From Archangium violaceum Cb vi76 (GTDB lineage: Bacteria > Myxococcota > Myxococcia > Myxococcales > Myxococcaceae), in contig NZ_JPMI01000052.1 of the NCBI RefSeq assembly GCF_000733295.1, positions 1 through 54,793 of the forward strand: 54,793 nucleotides of DNA. Reading direction: 5' to 3'. Position numbers and translations under genes: made by a program. Below the pieces are notes generated by a model. That model ran no database searches. It was not told the DNA's origin and saw only the letters and a program-made list of their open reading frames with translations. Positions 37,465-45,899 of this stretch are shown here, piece by piece. Within the stretch, counting starts at the first letter, position 1, and every line of letters begins with the position of its first letter.

Positions 37465-40400
37465 TCAGCCGAACTCGACCACCTTCATGCCGAAGAGCCG
37501 CTCCACGGACTGGATGAGCTCGTCACTCACCTGCACCTTGAGCGAGGTGTTGCCGATGAGCGCCTCGGCCTCGTTGGTGAAGAGCAGGCTCACGGCCACC
37601 GGGGTGGCGCCCTCATACTGCTTGACGAGCTTCGCCAGCTTCTCCATCCGCTCGTCCGTGGCGAGGTCCACCGGCAGCCGGAACTCCAGCCGCTTGGTGC
37701 GCTTCTCGCGCACGGCCTTGAGGCTCTGGATGTCGTCGACGATGAGCTCCGCCACCGGCGTGTCCTCGTCGCGCTGATTGATTTGGACCGTGCCCGTCAC
37801 GAGGATGGGGTCATCGCTCTTGAGCAACGGCTCCCAGTGCTCGAAGCCGGGCTTGGGCCCCTGCTTCGTCCACTTGCCGTCCTTGCCCATGACGTTGCGC
37901 GTGCCGTCCTTGCCGGGGAAGCACACCAGCTCGATGGAGCCGGACAGGTCCTCCAGCGTCACCCACGCCATGCGCTTGCCCGTCTTGGTGGGCCGCTCGC
38001 GCAGCGCCGCGACAATCCCGGCGATGGTGAGCTTCTCGTCCTTGCGCGCACGCGCCACCGCGGTGATGGGCCGGGCGTAGCGCTTGAGCTCCTTGTCGTA
38101 CTGGTGCAGCGGGTGGCCCGACACGTAGAAGCCGATGGCCTCCTTCTCCAGCGACAGGCGCTCCTTCTCCGCCCACTCCTCCACCTGGACGTAGTCGTCC
38201 TTCATCCCGCCGCCGCCGCCCGAGGAGCCCCCGCCCAGCATGCCGAAGAGCGAGCTCTGCCCCGCGGCCTTGTCCTTCTGGCTGCTGGAGCCGCGGCTCA
38301 TCGCGCGCTCGATGCTCTCGAAGATCTGCCGCCGCGGGCGCTTCTCGAAGTCGAAGGACCCGGCCTTCACCAGCGCTTCCAGCACCTTGCGGTTCACCTT
38401 GCGCGAGTCCACACGCTCGCAGAAGTCGAACAGGCTCTTGAAGGGGCCCTCCTTGCGCGCCTCGATGATGGCCTCGATGGCGCCCTCGCCCACGCCCTTG
38501 ATGGCGCCCAGGCCGAAGCGGATCTTCCCCTCCACCGCGCCGAAGGCCATGTCCGACTGGTTCACGTCCGGCGGCAGCACCTGCACGCCCGACTGCCGGG
38601 CCTCGCCGATGTGCAGCACCACCTTGTCGGTGTTGTCCTTCTCACTGGTGAGAAGGGCCGCCATGAACTCCACGCGGTAGTGCGCCTTGAGCCACGCCGT
38701 GTGGATGGTGACGAGGCCGTAGGCCGCTGAGTGGCTCTTGTTGAAGCCGTACTCGGCGAACTTCTCCATGAGGTCGAAGATTTCGCCGGCCACCTTCAGG
38801 TCGACGTTGTTCTTCGCGCAGCCCTCGAGGAAGCCGGCCCGCTCGGCCTGCATGACCTCGGCCTTCTTCTTGCCCATCGCGCGGCGCAGCAGGTCCGCGC
38901 GGCCCAGGGTGTAGCCTCCCAGCACCTGGGAGATCTGCATCACCTGTTCCTGATAGACGATAACGCCGTAGGTGTCCTTGAGGACGGGCTCCAGCGCCGG
39001 GTGCGGGTACGTCACCGGCTCGCGGCCGTGCTTGCGGTTGATGAAGACGTCCACCATGCCCGAGTCGAGCGGACCCGGCCGGTAGAGCGCGCCGGCGGCG
39101 ACCACGTCTTCGAAGCAGGACGGCTTGAGCTTCATCACCATTTCGGTGAAGCCGCTGGACTCCATCTGGAAGACGCCGGCCGTGTCGCCCTCGGCCATCA
39201 GCTTCCACACCTCCGCGTCACCCTCCAGCGGGATGTCATCGCGAAGGATGGGCTTGCCGTTGGGCGGGTTGCGGTTGATGAGGTTGAGCGCGTTCTGGAT
39301 GACGGTGAGCGTCTTGAGGCCGAGGAAGTCGAACTTCACCAGGCCCGCGGCCTCCACCTCGTCCTTGGCGAACTGGGTGATGAGGGTGTCTTCCCCCGGA
39401 GGCTGATAGGTGGGGACGAACTCCCACAGCGGCTTGTCGGCTATGACAACGCCGGCCGCGTGCATGCCGGGCTGGCGGTGCAGTCCCTCCAGCGCGAGGG
39501 CGATCTCCAGCACGTCCTTGGTGGTGACGTCCTTGCCCTCCACCTGCCCGATGGCGGTGGGCTTCTCCATCATCTCCTTGAGACGCGGCTCCATCTCGAT
39601 GGCGTCCTTGAGCGTGATGCCGAGCACCTCGGGCACCAGCTTGGCGATGCGGTCACCCTCGCTGAAGGGCAGCGCGAACACGCGGCACACGTCGCGCAGC
39701 ACGCTCTTGGCCTTGAGCGAGCCGAACGTGATGATCTGCCCCACGTTGTTCTCGCCGTACTTGCGGCCCACGTACTTGATGACCTCGTCGCGCCGGTCCT
39801 GACAGAAGTCGATATCGAAGTCCGGCATCGACACGCGCTCGGGGTTGAGGAAGCGCTCGAAGAGCAGGTTGTACGGGAGCGGATCCAGGTCGGTGATGCG
39901 CAGGCAGTAGGCCACCAGGGAACCGGCGCCCGAGCCACGGCCCGGACCCACCGGAATCCCGTGCTGCTTGGCCCAGTTGATGAAGTCCTGAACGATGAGG
40001 AAGTAGCCGCTGAACCCCATCTTCTGGATGACGCCGATCTCCAGCTCCAGCCGGGCCCTGTAGGGCTCGCGATCCACGGGCGGCTTGCCGGCGCGGAAGG
40101 TCGCGATGTCGATCTCCTTGAAGCGCTCCTCCAGGTTGGCACGCGCCAGCTCCGCCATGTAGCTGTCCGGCGTGTGGCTGTCGGGCACCTTGAAGGTGGG
40201 CAGCATGGGCTTGCCCAGCTTCAGCTCCAGGTTGATCTGCTCGACAATGCGCTGGGTGTTGTGGACGGCCTCGGGAGTGTCCTTGAAGTACTCCAGCATC
40301 TCCTGCGGACTGGTGACGTAGAGCTTGTCCGTGGAGTGCTTCATGCGCTTGCCATCCGCGAGCGTCTTGCCGCTGGCGATGCACATGAGGAGCTCGTGGG

Positions 40401-41040
40401 CGCGCGCATCCGCCTGCTTGATGTAGTGCGCGTCCGCGGTGGCACACAGCCCGATGCCCAGATCCCTGCCGAGCTGCTTCAGGTTCTCGTTGGCCTTCTC
40501 CTGCTCGGGCATCCCGTTGGACTGCACCTCGAGGAAGAAGTGCTCGGGCTCGAAGATCTCCTTGTACTCGAGCGCCGCCTTGCGGGCGTGGTCCATGTCC
40601 CCGCGGAAGGCCGCGCCGGTGACCTCGCCACCCAGGCACGCGGTGAGCGCGAAGAGACCCTTGCTGTGGTCCTTCAGCAGCTGCTTGTCGATGCGCGGGT
40701 GGTAGTAGAAGCCCTCGCGGTAGGCCATGGAGGAGAGGTACTTGAGGTTGTCGTACCCGTCCTTGTTCTTGGCCAGGAGGATGAGGTGGTGGCCCACCTT
40801 CTCCGTACGGTCCTTGCGGCCCTTGGGCCCGGCCACGTACGTCTCCATCCCGATGATGGGCTTGATGCCGGCGTCCTTGGCCTTCTTGTAGAAGTCGATG
40901 GTGGCGAACATGTTGCCGTGATCCGTCACGGCCACGCTCGTCATCCCCTTCTCCTTCACCGTCTTGATGAGGTCCTTCATCCGGATCGCCCCATCGAGGA
41001 GCGAGTACAGGGAGTGCAGGTGCAGGTGGGTAAAGGACAT
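37465..41040 (-). CDS. dnaE: DNA polymerase III subunit alpha
   Basis: Replicative polymerase catalytic subunit of 1191 residues, usual for DnaE1. The PHP domain at the N-terminus (THLHLHSLYSLLDGA, AVTDHGNM, GMETYVA, TADAHYI) keeps His/Asp/Glu metal-type residues, unlike the degenerate E. coli domain, so an intrinsic nuclease or structural zinc site is possible. The Pol III palm carries PDFDIDF with catalytic Asp407/Asp409. Then come thumb, fingers, helix-hairpin-helix (GLGAIKGVGEGAIEAI, about 840) and an OB fold (LTIAGIVAALRERPTKTGKRM). The ATG at 41040 was chosen because THLHLHS begins three residues later. The two genes that follow are for fatty-acid oxidation, an unusual pairing. Confidence 0.97.
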   Translation of the reverse strand: MSFTHLHLHSLYSLLDGAIRMKDLIKTVKEKGMTSVAVTDHGNMFATIDFYKKAKDAGIKPIIGMETYVAGPKGRKDRTEKVGHHLILLAKNKDGYDNLKYLSSMAYREGFYYHPRIDKQLLKDHSKGLFALTACLGGEVTGAAFRGDMDHARKAALEYKEIFEPEHFFLEVQSNGMPEQEKANENLKQLGRDLGIGLCATADAHYIKQADARAHELLMCIASGKTLADGKRMKHSTDKLYVTSPQEMLEYFKDTPEAVHNTQRIVEQINLELKLGKPMLPTFKVPDSHTPDSYMAELARANLEERFKEIDIATFRAGKPPVDREPYRARLELEIGVIQKMGFSGYFLIVQDFINWAKQHGIPVGPGRGSGAGSLVAYCLRITDLDPLPYNLLFERFLNPERVSMPDFDIDFCQDRRDEVIKYVGRKYGENNVGQIITFGSLKAKSVLRDVCRVFALPFSEGDRIAKLVPEVLGITLKDAIEMEPRLKEMMEKPTAIGQVEGKDVTTKDVLEIALALEGLHRQPGMHAAGVVIADKPLWEFVPTYQPPGEDTLITQFAKDEVEAAGLVKFDFLGLKTLTVIQNALNLINRNPPNGKPILRDDIPLEGDAEVWKLMAEGDTAGVFQMESSGFTEMVMKLKPSCFEDVVAAGALYRPGPLDSGMVDVFINRKHGREPVTYPHPALEPVLKDTYGVIVYQEQVMQISQVLGGYTLGRADLLRRAMGKKKAEVMQAERAGFLEGCAKNNVDLKVAGEIFDLMEKFAEYGFNKSHSAAYGLVTIHTAWLKAHYRVEFMAALLTSEKDNTDKVVLHIGEARQSGVQVLPPDVNQSDMAFGAVEGKIRFGLGAIKGVGEGAIEAIIEARKEGPFKSLFDFCERVDSRKVNRKVLEALVKAGSFDFEKRPRRQIFESIERAMSRGSSSQKDKAAGQSSLFGMLGGGSSGGGGGMKDDYVQVEEWAEKERLSLEKEAIGFYVSGHPLHQYDKELKRYARPITAVARARKDEKLTIAGIVAALRERPTKTGKRMAWVTLEDLSGSIELVCFPGKDGTRNVMGKDGKWTKQGPKPGFEHWEPLLKSDDPILVTGTVQINQRDEDTPVAELIVDDIQSLKAVREKRTKRLEFRLPVDLATDERMEKLAKLVKQYEGATPVAVSLLFTNEAEALIGNTSLKVQVSDELIQSVERLFGMKVVEFG

Positions 41041-41391
41041 GGCTGGAAAGTAGTCAGGAAGAGGGGCTACAGCACCACATTTGTTCAGGGCGGGGACGCT
41101 CGCCAGTTTCCGGCCGGACGTCGCGTCTGGAGCCGGAAAATCGGCCCCGGAACCTTGTGGCATGCCTCACACGGGCCGTGAAGGAGCCATCAGGTCGGGC
41201 ATGGGTCGGGTGGCCTGGCACCTGGGGTGTCCCTCGGAGGCCCCCTCGCAGGGCCGCCGAGCGGGCCTTCACACTTCTTTACCCCAGCGAAAAGCGCCCG
41301 CAACGGGCCTCTCGCATTCTGTACATCGTCGCCGATTGACGGCGCCCACGAACGGAAAGCGGGCCCCCGAGGCCCCTGGGAGTTACACGCC
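41041..41391. other. Divergent intergenic region, 351 bp
   Basis: Between dnaE (minus) and the Spy-like gene (plus). On the dnaE side a TACTTT ends six bases before the ATG and there is no Shine-Dalgarno. On the plus side GGGAG stands ten bases before the ATG at 41392. Several GGGCC/GGCCC stretches can pair, but I see no single clear hairpin, no confident promoter and no small gene. Confidence 0.5.
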
Positions 41392-41853
41392 ATGAACACG
41401 AAGAACAAGCTGATGATCGCCGGTTCCGCCGTCCTCGCCTTCGTCCTCCTCACGGGCTTCCGCGGCGGACACTTCGGCGGACACTTCGGCGGCCCGCGCG
41501 ACCCCGAGCGCGTGAAGCAGATGCTCACCTGGCGGCTGGATGACCGGCTCGAGGAGCTGAAGGCCTCGGAGCAGCAGAAGCAGGCCATCCACGGGCTGAA
41601 GGACTCGCTCTTCGAGGACGGCAAGCGCCTCTTCGAGGAGAACAAGGGCGCCCGGACGCAGATGGTGGAGCAGTGGGAGTCGGCCAACCCGGACTCGAAG
41701 GCGGTGCACGCCCTGGTGGACGCGCGCGTGGATGCCTTCCGCGCCTTCGCCCACAAGGTGGCGGACGCCGCCCTCCAGGCCCACCGCATCCTCACCCCGG
41801 AGCAGCGCCAGCAGGTGACGGAGCACGTTCGTGAGCACATGAACGCTCGCTAG
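41392..41853 (+). CDS. Spy/CpxP-like periplasmic protein
   Basis: Exported protein of 153 residues. A signal-anchor/signal peptide (LMIAGSAVLAFVLLTGF) precedes a short tandem Gly-His repeat (RGGHFGGHFGG), then a helical domain with paired motifs typical of the Spy/CpxP/LTXXQ superfamily: VKQMLTWRLDDRLEELKASEQQKQAIH and, near the end, ILTPEQRQQVTEHVREHM. Family members are periplasmic chaperones or metal-stress proteins (CpxP, Spy, ZraP); the His-rich spacer could bind metal. No two-component gene is adjacent. GGGAG lies ten bases before the ATG. Confidence 0.8.
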   Translation: MNTKNKLMIAGSAVLAFVLLTGFRGGHFGGHFGGPRDPERVKQMLTWRLDDRLEELKASEQQKQAIHGLKDSLFEDGKRLFEENKGARTQMVEQWESANPDSKAVHALVDARVDAFRAFAHKVADAALQAHRILTPEQRQQVTEHVREHMNAR

Positions 41854-41863
41854 TGCTCGCCCG

Positions 41864-41898
41864 GTGCCCGGTATCCATCCATGCACACATCCGGGCAC
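41864..41898 (+). terminator. Hairpin after the Spy-like gene, possible terminator
   Basis: GTGCCCGG (41864-41871) pairs perfectly with CCGGGCAC (41891-41898) over a 19-nt loop, starting 11 nt after the stop codon. No T-run follows, so the strength is doubtful. Confidence 0.4.
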
Positions 41899-41951
41899 AA
41901 TCGGGCCCGAAGACACTTCGGGGCAGGCCCTCCTGTGAATAACCTGGGGGC

Positions 41952-42764
41952 GTGCCCCAGAACTACGACGAGTACGCCCGCCGCATCCGCGGCTACGCCC
42001 AGTTCGCCGAGGTGAACGAGTACGCCCGTGTCGTCGAGGGTGGTGTCGAGTACCCACTCTTCCGGCTCACGACACCCGGCGACCGTTGGCTGGTCATCAC
42101 CTCGGGCTTCCACGGCGAGGAGCCCGCCGGCCCGCTCACGCTGTGCCACTACTTCCCGGACATCGTCGCCTACGCCCGCGAACGTGGCGTGGGCCTGCGC
42201 GTGTACCCGTGCATCAATCCCTCGGGCTTCGTGGACGGCACCCGCTACAACCGCAGCGGGGAGAAGCCCAACAACGACTTCATGCGCTACGAGGTCGCCC
42301 CCGGCGAGTGGAAGGGCGAGCTCACCCGCGATGAGCCCTTCCTGCGCTGGGCCCTCTACGAGGGTGGACCCAGGGAGACGCGCGCGGTGCGCTCGGACAT
42401 CGCGCGCTACCCCGCTCCCGCCGCCGCGCTGGACATCCACCAGGACAACTACCTGCCCGGCGCCGCCACCTACGCCTATACCTTCGGGGACAAGGACGCC
42501 TACCGGCCCTTCATGAAGGCCGCCTCGGCCCACGCCCAGGTGATGCGCGACGAGAAGGTGGACGAGCACAACCGCACCGACCCGGACGGTCTCATCGAGT
42601 ACCACGACGGCAGCGTCACCGATTATTTCATGCGCCTGGGCGTGCCCTACACCACGGCACTGGAGACGACCACCCGGACTCCGCTAGAAGCCTGCCACGC
42701 CATCAACCTCATCTGGATTCGCGGCTTCATCGACCTGGCCGCGCGTGGAAGCGGGAGCACATGA
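41952..42764 (+). CDS. M14-like zinc metallopeptidase (AstE/succinylglutamate desuccinylase-type)
   Basis: Soluble protein of 270 residues with a GTG start. The metal site of M14/AstE-type hydrolases is visible: His54 and Glu57 in SGFHGEEPAG, His163 in LDIHQDNY, and a late catalytic Glu238 in TALETTT. PNNDFMRY supplies an Asn/Asp/Arg-type substrate contact as in carboxypeptidases. The short length and lack of a signal peptide favour a cytoplasmic amidohydrolase/carboxypeptidase-like enzyme; substrate unknown. A TAACCT hexamer lies six bases before the start codon. Its stop codon overlaps the next gene (TGATG), so it is coupled to the aldo/keto reductase. Confidence 0.85.
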   Translation: MPQNYDEYARRIRGYAQFAEVNEYARVVEGGVEYPLFRLTTPGDRWLVITSGFHGEEPAGPLTLCHYFPDIVAYARERGVGLRVYPCINPSGFVDGTRYNRSGEKPNNDFMRYEVAPGEWKGELTRDEPFLRWALYEGGPRETRAVRSDIARYPAPAAALDIHQDNYLPGAATYAYTFGDKDAYRPFMKAASAHAQVMRDEKVDEHNRTDPDGLIEYHDGSVTDYFMRLGVPYTTALETTTRTPLEACHAINLIWIRGFIDLAARGSGST

Positions 42765-43645
42765 TGATTCGCCGTCCTCTGGGCAACACCGGTCTACAGG
42801 TCTCCGTGCTGGGTTTTGGAGCGGGGCCGGTGGGCAGCCCGGAGCTGTCCGAGTCCGAGGCCGAGGCCCTCCTGAAGGGCGTGCTGGACGCGGGCATCAA
42901 CCTCCTCGACAGCGCCCCCAGCTACGGGCAGTCCGAGGAGCGCATCGGCCGCGCGCTGCGGGGGCGGCGGCAGGACGTCGTGCTCTCCACCAAGTGCGGC
43001 TACGGCGTGCCCGGCGTGGAGGACTGGACGGGGCCCTGCATCACCCAGGGGATTGAGCTGGCCCTGCGCCGGCTGCGCACGGATTTCCTCGACATCGTGC
43101 ACTTCCACTCGTGCCCCGTGGAGGTGCTGGAGCGCCCCGGTGTCGTGGACGCGCTCCGGCACGCCGTGCAGCAGGGCAAGGTGCGCGTGGCCGCGTACTC
43201 GGGAGAGAGTGCGCCGCTGAGCTGGGCGCTGCACTCGGGGGCCTTCGGCTCCGTGCAGACGTCCGTGAATGTGTTCGACCAGAAGGTGATGGACCAGGCG
43301 CTGCCCCTGGCCCGGGAGAAGGGCATCGGCGTCATCGCCAAGCGCCCCCTGGGGAACGCGCCCTGGCGTCACGCCGAGCGTCCCTCCGCTCCGGATGTCG
43401 CGACGTACTGGGACCGCATGCGCGCCATGGGCCTGGATACCAGCGGGATGGACTGGAGCGAGCTGACCCTGCGCTTCGCCGCCTTCGTGCCCGGTGTGGC
43501 CAGTTGCATCGTGGGGACCACGCGGATGGAGAACCTCCAGCGCAACGTGCATGCCTTGGAGAAGGGCCCGCTGCCCGAGGCCCTGGTGGAACGGATTCGC
43601 GGTACGTTCCGCCAGCATGATCAGGGGTGGGAAGGACTGATCTGA
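42764..43645 (+). CDS. Aldo/keto reductase
   Basis: TIM-barrel NAD(P)H oxidoreductase of 293 residues. The catalytic tetrad is visible (numbering from the ATG at 42764): Asp49 in NLLDSAPSYG, Tyr54, Lys77 in LSTKCGYG and a His in DIVHFHS (113/115). It resembles the AKR subgroup that includes L-galactose/D-arabinose dehydrogenase and YghZ-like enzymes; the substrate is not readable. GGGAG is 6 nt before this ATG and only 3 nt before the alternative at 42761. Translationally coupled to the upstream metallopeptidase; the ClC gene starts 10 bp after its stop. Confidence 0.9.
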   Translation: MIRRPLGNTGLQVSVLGFGAGPVGSPELSESEAEALLKGVLDAGINLLDSAPSYGQSEERIGRALRGRRQDVVLSTKCGYGVPGVEDWTGPCITQGIELALRRLRTDFLDIVHFHSCPVEVLERPGVVDALRHAVQQGKVRVAAYSGESAPLSWALHSGAFGSVQTSVNVFDQKVMDQALPLAREKGIGVIAKRPLGNAPWRHAERPSAPDVATYWDRMRAMGLDTSGMDWSELTLRFAAFVPGVASCIVGTTRMENLQRNVHALEKGPLPEALVERIRGTFRQHDQGWEGLI

Positions 43646-43655
43646 GCCGACACGG

Positions 43656-45386
43656 ATGGAGACCTCGCAACGCACAGCCCCCCCCCTCGGCGGATTCCTC
43701 CGCGGCCTGGCGGGTGTGGAGAAACGCTTCTGGGTGCTCGTCGTCGTCGTGGGCCTCATCTCGGGCGTGGGGGCGGTAGTCCTCCTCCGCGTGCTGCGCG
43801 TCACCCAGCATCTCTTCTGGCGCAGTGAGGTGGAGGGCTTCCTCGCGGGCGTCGTCGCCTCGCCGCCCTGGCGCCGCTTCCTGGTGCCCGTGCTCGGTGG
43901 AGGGCTCGTCTCCCTGATGACCCTGCTCGTCGGGCAGCCCCTCCGGGGACATGGGACGGCGGGCATCATCGAATCCATCTGGGTGAAGGCCGGCGAGCTG
44001 TCCCTGCCGCGGGCACTCTTCCGGGGCTTCATCTCCATCATCGCGGTGGCCCTGGGAGCCCCCCTGGGCCGCGAGGGCGCGCTCCTGCAGACGGGGGCGG
44101 CCAGCGGTTCCGCCCTGGCCCGCTGGCTGCGGCTGCCCTCGGGACAGGCCCGCCTGCTGGTGGCGTGTGGGGCCGCGGCGGGCATCGCCTCCGCCTACAA
44201 CGTCCCCATCGGCGGCGCGCTCTTCGGCCTGGAGGTGCTGCTGGGCAGCTTCGCGCTCGAGCTGTTCGGCCCCATCGTCGTCTCCTGCGTGGTGGCGACG
44301 CTCGTGTCGCGCACGCTCGTCGCGGACCGCCCCAGCTACCTCATCCCGCACTACGTGCTGACGCACCCCCGGGAGCTGCTCCTCGCACTACTGCTGGGCG
44401 TGCTGGTGGGGGCCGCCTCCGCCCTCTACGTGCGCACCATCAACCTGCTGTCGGACACGCTGGACAAGGTGCCCCGCCGGTTCCAAGCGCTCCAACCCCT
44501 GGTGGCGATGAGCCTCGTGGGGCTGGCCGCCATCTGGCTGCCCGAGTTGCTCGGCAATGGCTATGACGCGGTGAACGCGGCGCTGCTCGGGAAGATGTCG
44601 CTGCTGCTGCTCGCCATCCTCCCGCTGGCCAAGCTGCTGGCCACGTCGATGTGCGCGGGCGCGGGGGTCCCCGGGGGCCTCTTCACCCCCTCGCTCTTCT
44701 ATGGAGCCCTGCTGGGAGGCGCCTTCGGGCACGTGGCGGGCATGGTGTGGCCTGGCGGGGCACCCAGTGGAGCCTACGCGCTGCTGGGCATGGTGGCCGT
44801 GCTCGCGGGCACGACGCATGCGTCCGTGTCCGCCGTCCTCCTCATCTTCGAGATGACGGCGGACTATGACTTGATGCTGCCCTTGATGCTGTGTGCGGTG
44901 ATCTCCGCGGCGGTGAGCCGCAGACTGGAGCCGGAGTCGCTCTACACGTCCGTGCTCAACCGCCGCAACGTGCGCATGCCCGCCAGCGTCCCCCCATGGC
45001 TGAGGGAGGAGGGAACCCGCGCCCTGCTCAAACCCGTGCAACGACGCATCCCCCCCTCCGCCCCCTTCCAGGAGGTGGTGGTGCTGTTGCTGGAGCAGCC
45101 CCCCGGAACGGACCTCTACGTCACGGACGAGCACGGGCGGCTGCTCGGCACCATCATCCTCGACAACCTCAAGGGACACCTTCCGAACCACGCGCTGCTG
45201 CAGGCCACGGTGGCCGCGGACGTCATGGACACGGGCGTGCCCATCATCACCCCGGAGCTCTCCCTGGCCGAGGTGGCCAGGAGCTTCGGCAAGACGGCGC
45301 TCGAGTGCCTGCCCGTCGTGGACCATGAACGGCGTCTGCTGGGCACGGTCTCCAAGAGCGACGTGTTGCAGAGAGGGCAGTTCTGA
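43656..45386 (+). CDS. ClC family chloride channel / H+-Cl- antiporter with CBS domains
   Basis: Membrane protein of 576 residues with about ten helices followed by a cytoplasmic pair of CBS motifs (about 450-570, ADVMDTGVPIITPELSLAEVA and the HERRLLGTVSKSDVL end). ClC signatures: LGAPLGREGALLQTGAA with the gating Glu140, GGLFTPSL near 337, and GHGTAGIIE in place of the usual GSGIP, so the anion-binding Ser is replaced. The external Glu suggests coupled antiport rather than a simple channel. No clear Shine-Dalgarno precedes the ATG; it lies 10 bp after the aldo/keto reductase stop and is probably in the same operon. Confidence 0.92.
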   Translation: METSQRTAPPLGGFLRGLAGVEKRFWVLVVVVGLISGVGAVVLLRVLRVTQHLFWRSEVEGFLAGVVASPPWRRFLVPVLGGGLVSLMTLLVGQPLRGHGTAGIIESIWVKAGELSLPRALFRGFISIIAVALGAPLGREGALLQTGAASGSALARWLRLPSGQARLLVACGAAAGIASAYNVPIGGALFGLEVLLGSFALELFGPIVVSCVVATLVSRTLVADRPSYLIPHYVLTHPRELLLALLLGVLVGAASALYVRTINLLSDTLDKVPRRFQALQPLVAMSLVGLAAIWLPELLGNGYDAVNAALLGKMSLLLLAILPLAKLLATSMCAGAGVPGGLFTPSLFYGALLGGAFGHVAGMVWPGGAPSGAYALLGMVAVLAGTTHASVSAVLLIFEMTADYDLMLPLMLCAVISAAVSRRLEPESLYTSVLNRRNVRMPASVPPWLREEGTRALLKPVQRRIPPSAPFQEVVVLLLEQPPGTDLYVTDEHGRLLGTIILDNLKGHLPNHALLQATVAADVMDTGVPIITPELSLAEVARSFGKTALECLPVVDHERRLLGTVSKSDVLQRGQF

Positions 45387-45403
45387 CGGGGCGGAGGGCC
45401 ACC

Positions 45404-45724
45404 ATGAACAAGAGGACTCGCGCGTGGAGCATCGTGGCACTGGGTCTCCTGTGCGCGCTCCTGGCCTATGTCCTGCTGCGGACGCCCCCCCAGGTGAGCC
45501 CCTCGCATGCCACCCCGCGAGGACACCAGGCCACGAGCACACCGGAGCCGCATCCGCCGGAGACGCATCCGCCTTCCACGGCGCCTCGGTTGGACCCGAA
45601 CATGTACCGGGGGTGGCCCCTCTTCCTCGGCTGGCCCCTGCCGGAGGTGCCGCCCCCGGATTGGGGAACGGGGGGCTCGGCACCACCGCCTCCGCCGCCG
45701 CGGCGACCCGCAGAGCAGCACTGA
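45404..45724 (+). CDS. Small proline-rich membrane-anchored protein
   Basis: Protein of 106 residues not recognised. Basic N-terminus (MNKRTRAWS), one hydrophobic segment about 8-27 (IVALGLLCALLAYVLL), then a Pro/His/Thr-rich tail with PNMYRGWPLFLGWPLPEVPPPDW and a final Pro run PPPPPPRRP. It may be a signal anchor with a periplasmic tail spanning the wall. GGAGGG stands five bases before the ATG, and the start is 18 bp after the ClC stop, which supports a real gene in that operon. Function unknown. Confidence 0.65.
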   Translation: MNKRTRAWSIVALGLLCALLAYVLLRTPPQVSPSHATPRGHQATSTPEPHPPETHPPSTAPRLDPNMYRGWPLFLGWPLPEVPPPDWGTGGSAPPPPPPRRPAEQH

Positions 45725-45899
45725 GCGGGGACGGCGTGTCCGCCCCTGGCCAGCGGAGGAGTCGGGCGCTCCGGCAAGACGCACGCCCACCAGGTGAGCG
45801 GACGGCCGGTCGTGCCAGCGAGGGCATCCGTTCGCATCCTCCTCGTGGGGATGTGCTCCAGGCGAGCGAAGAGCGGCGCCGGGAAGGACAGGTGGATGC

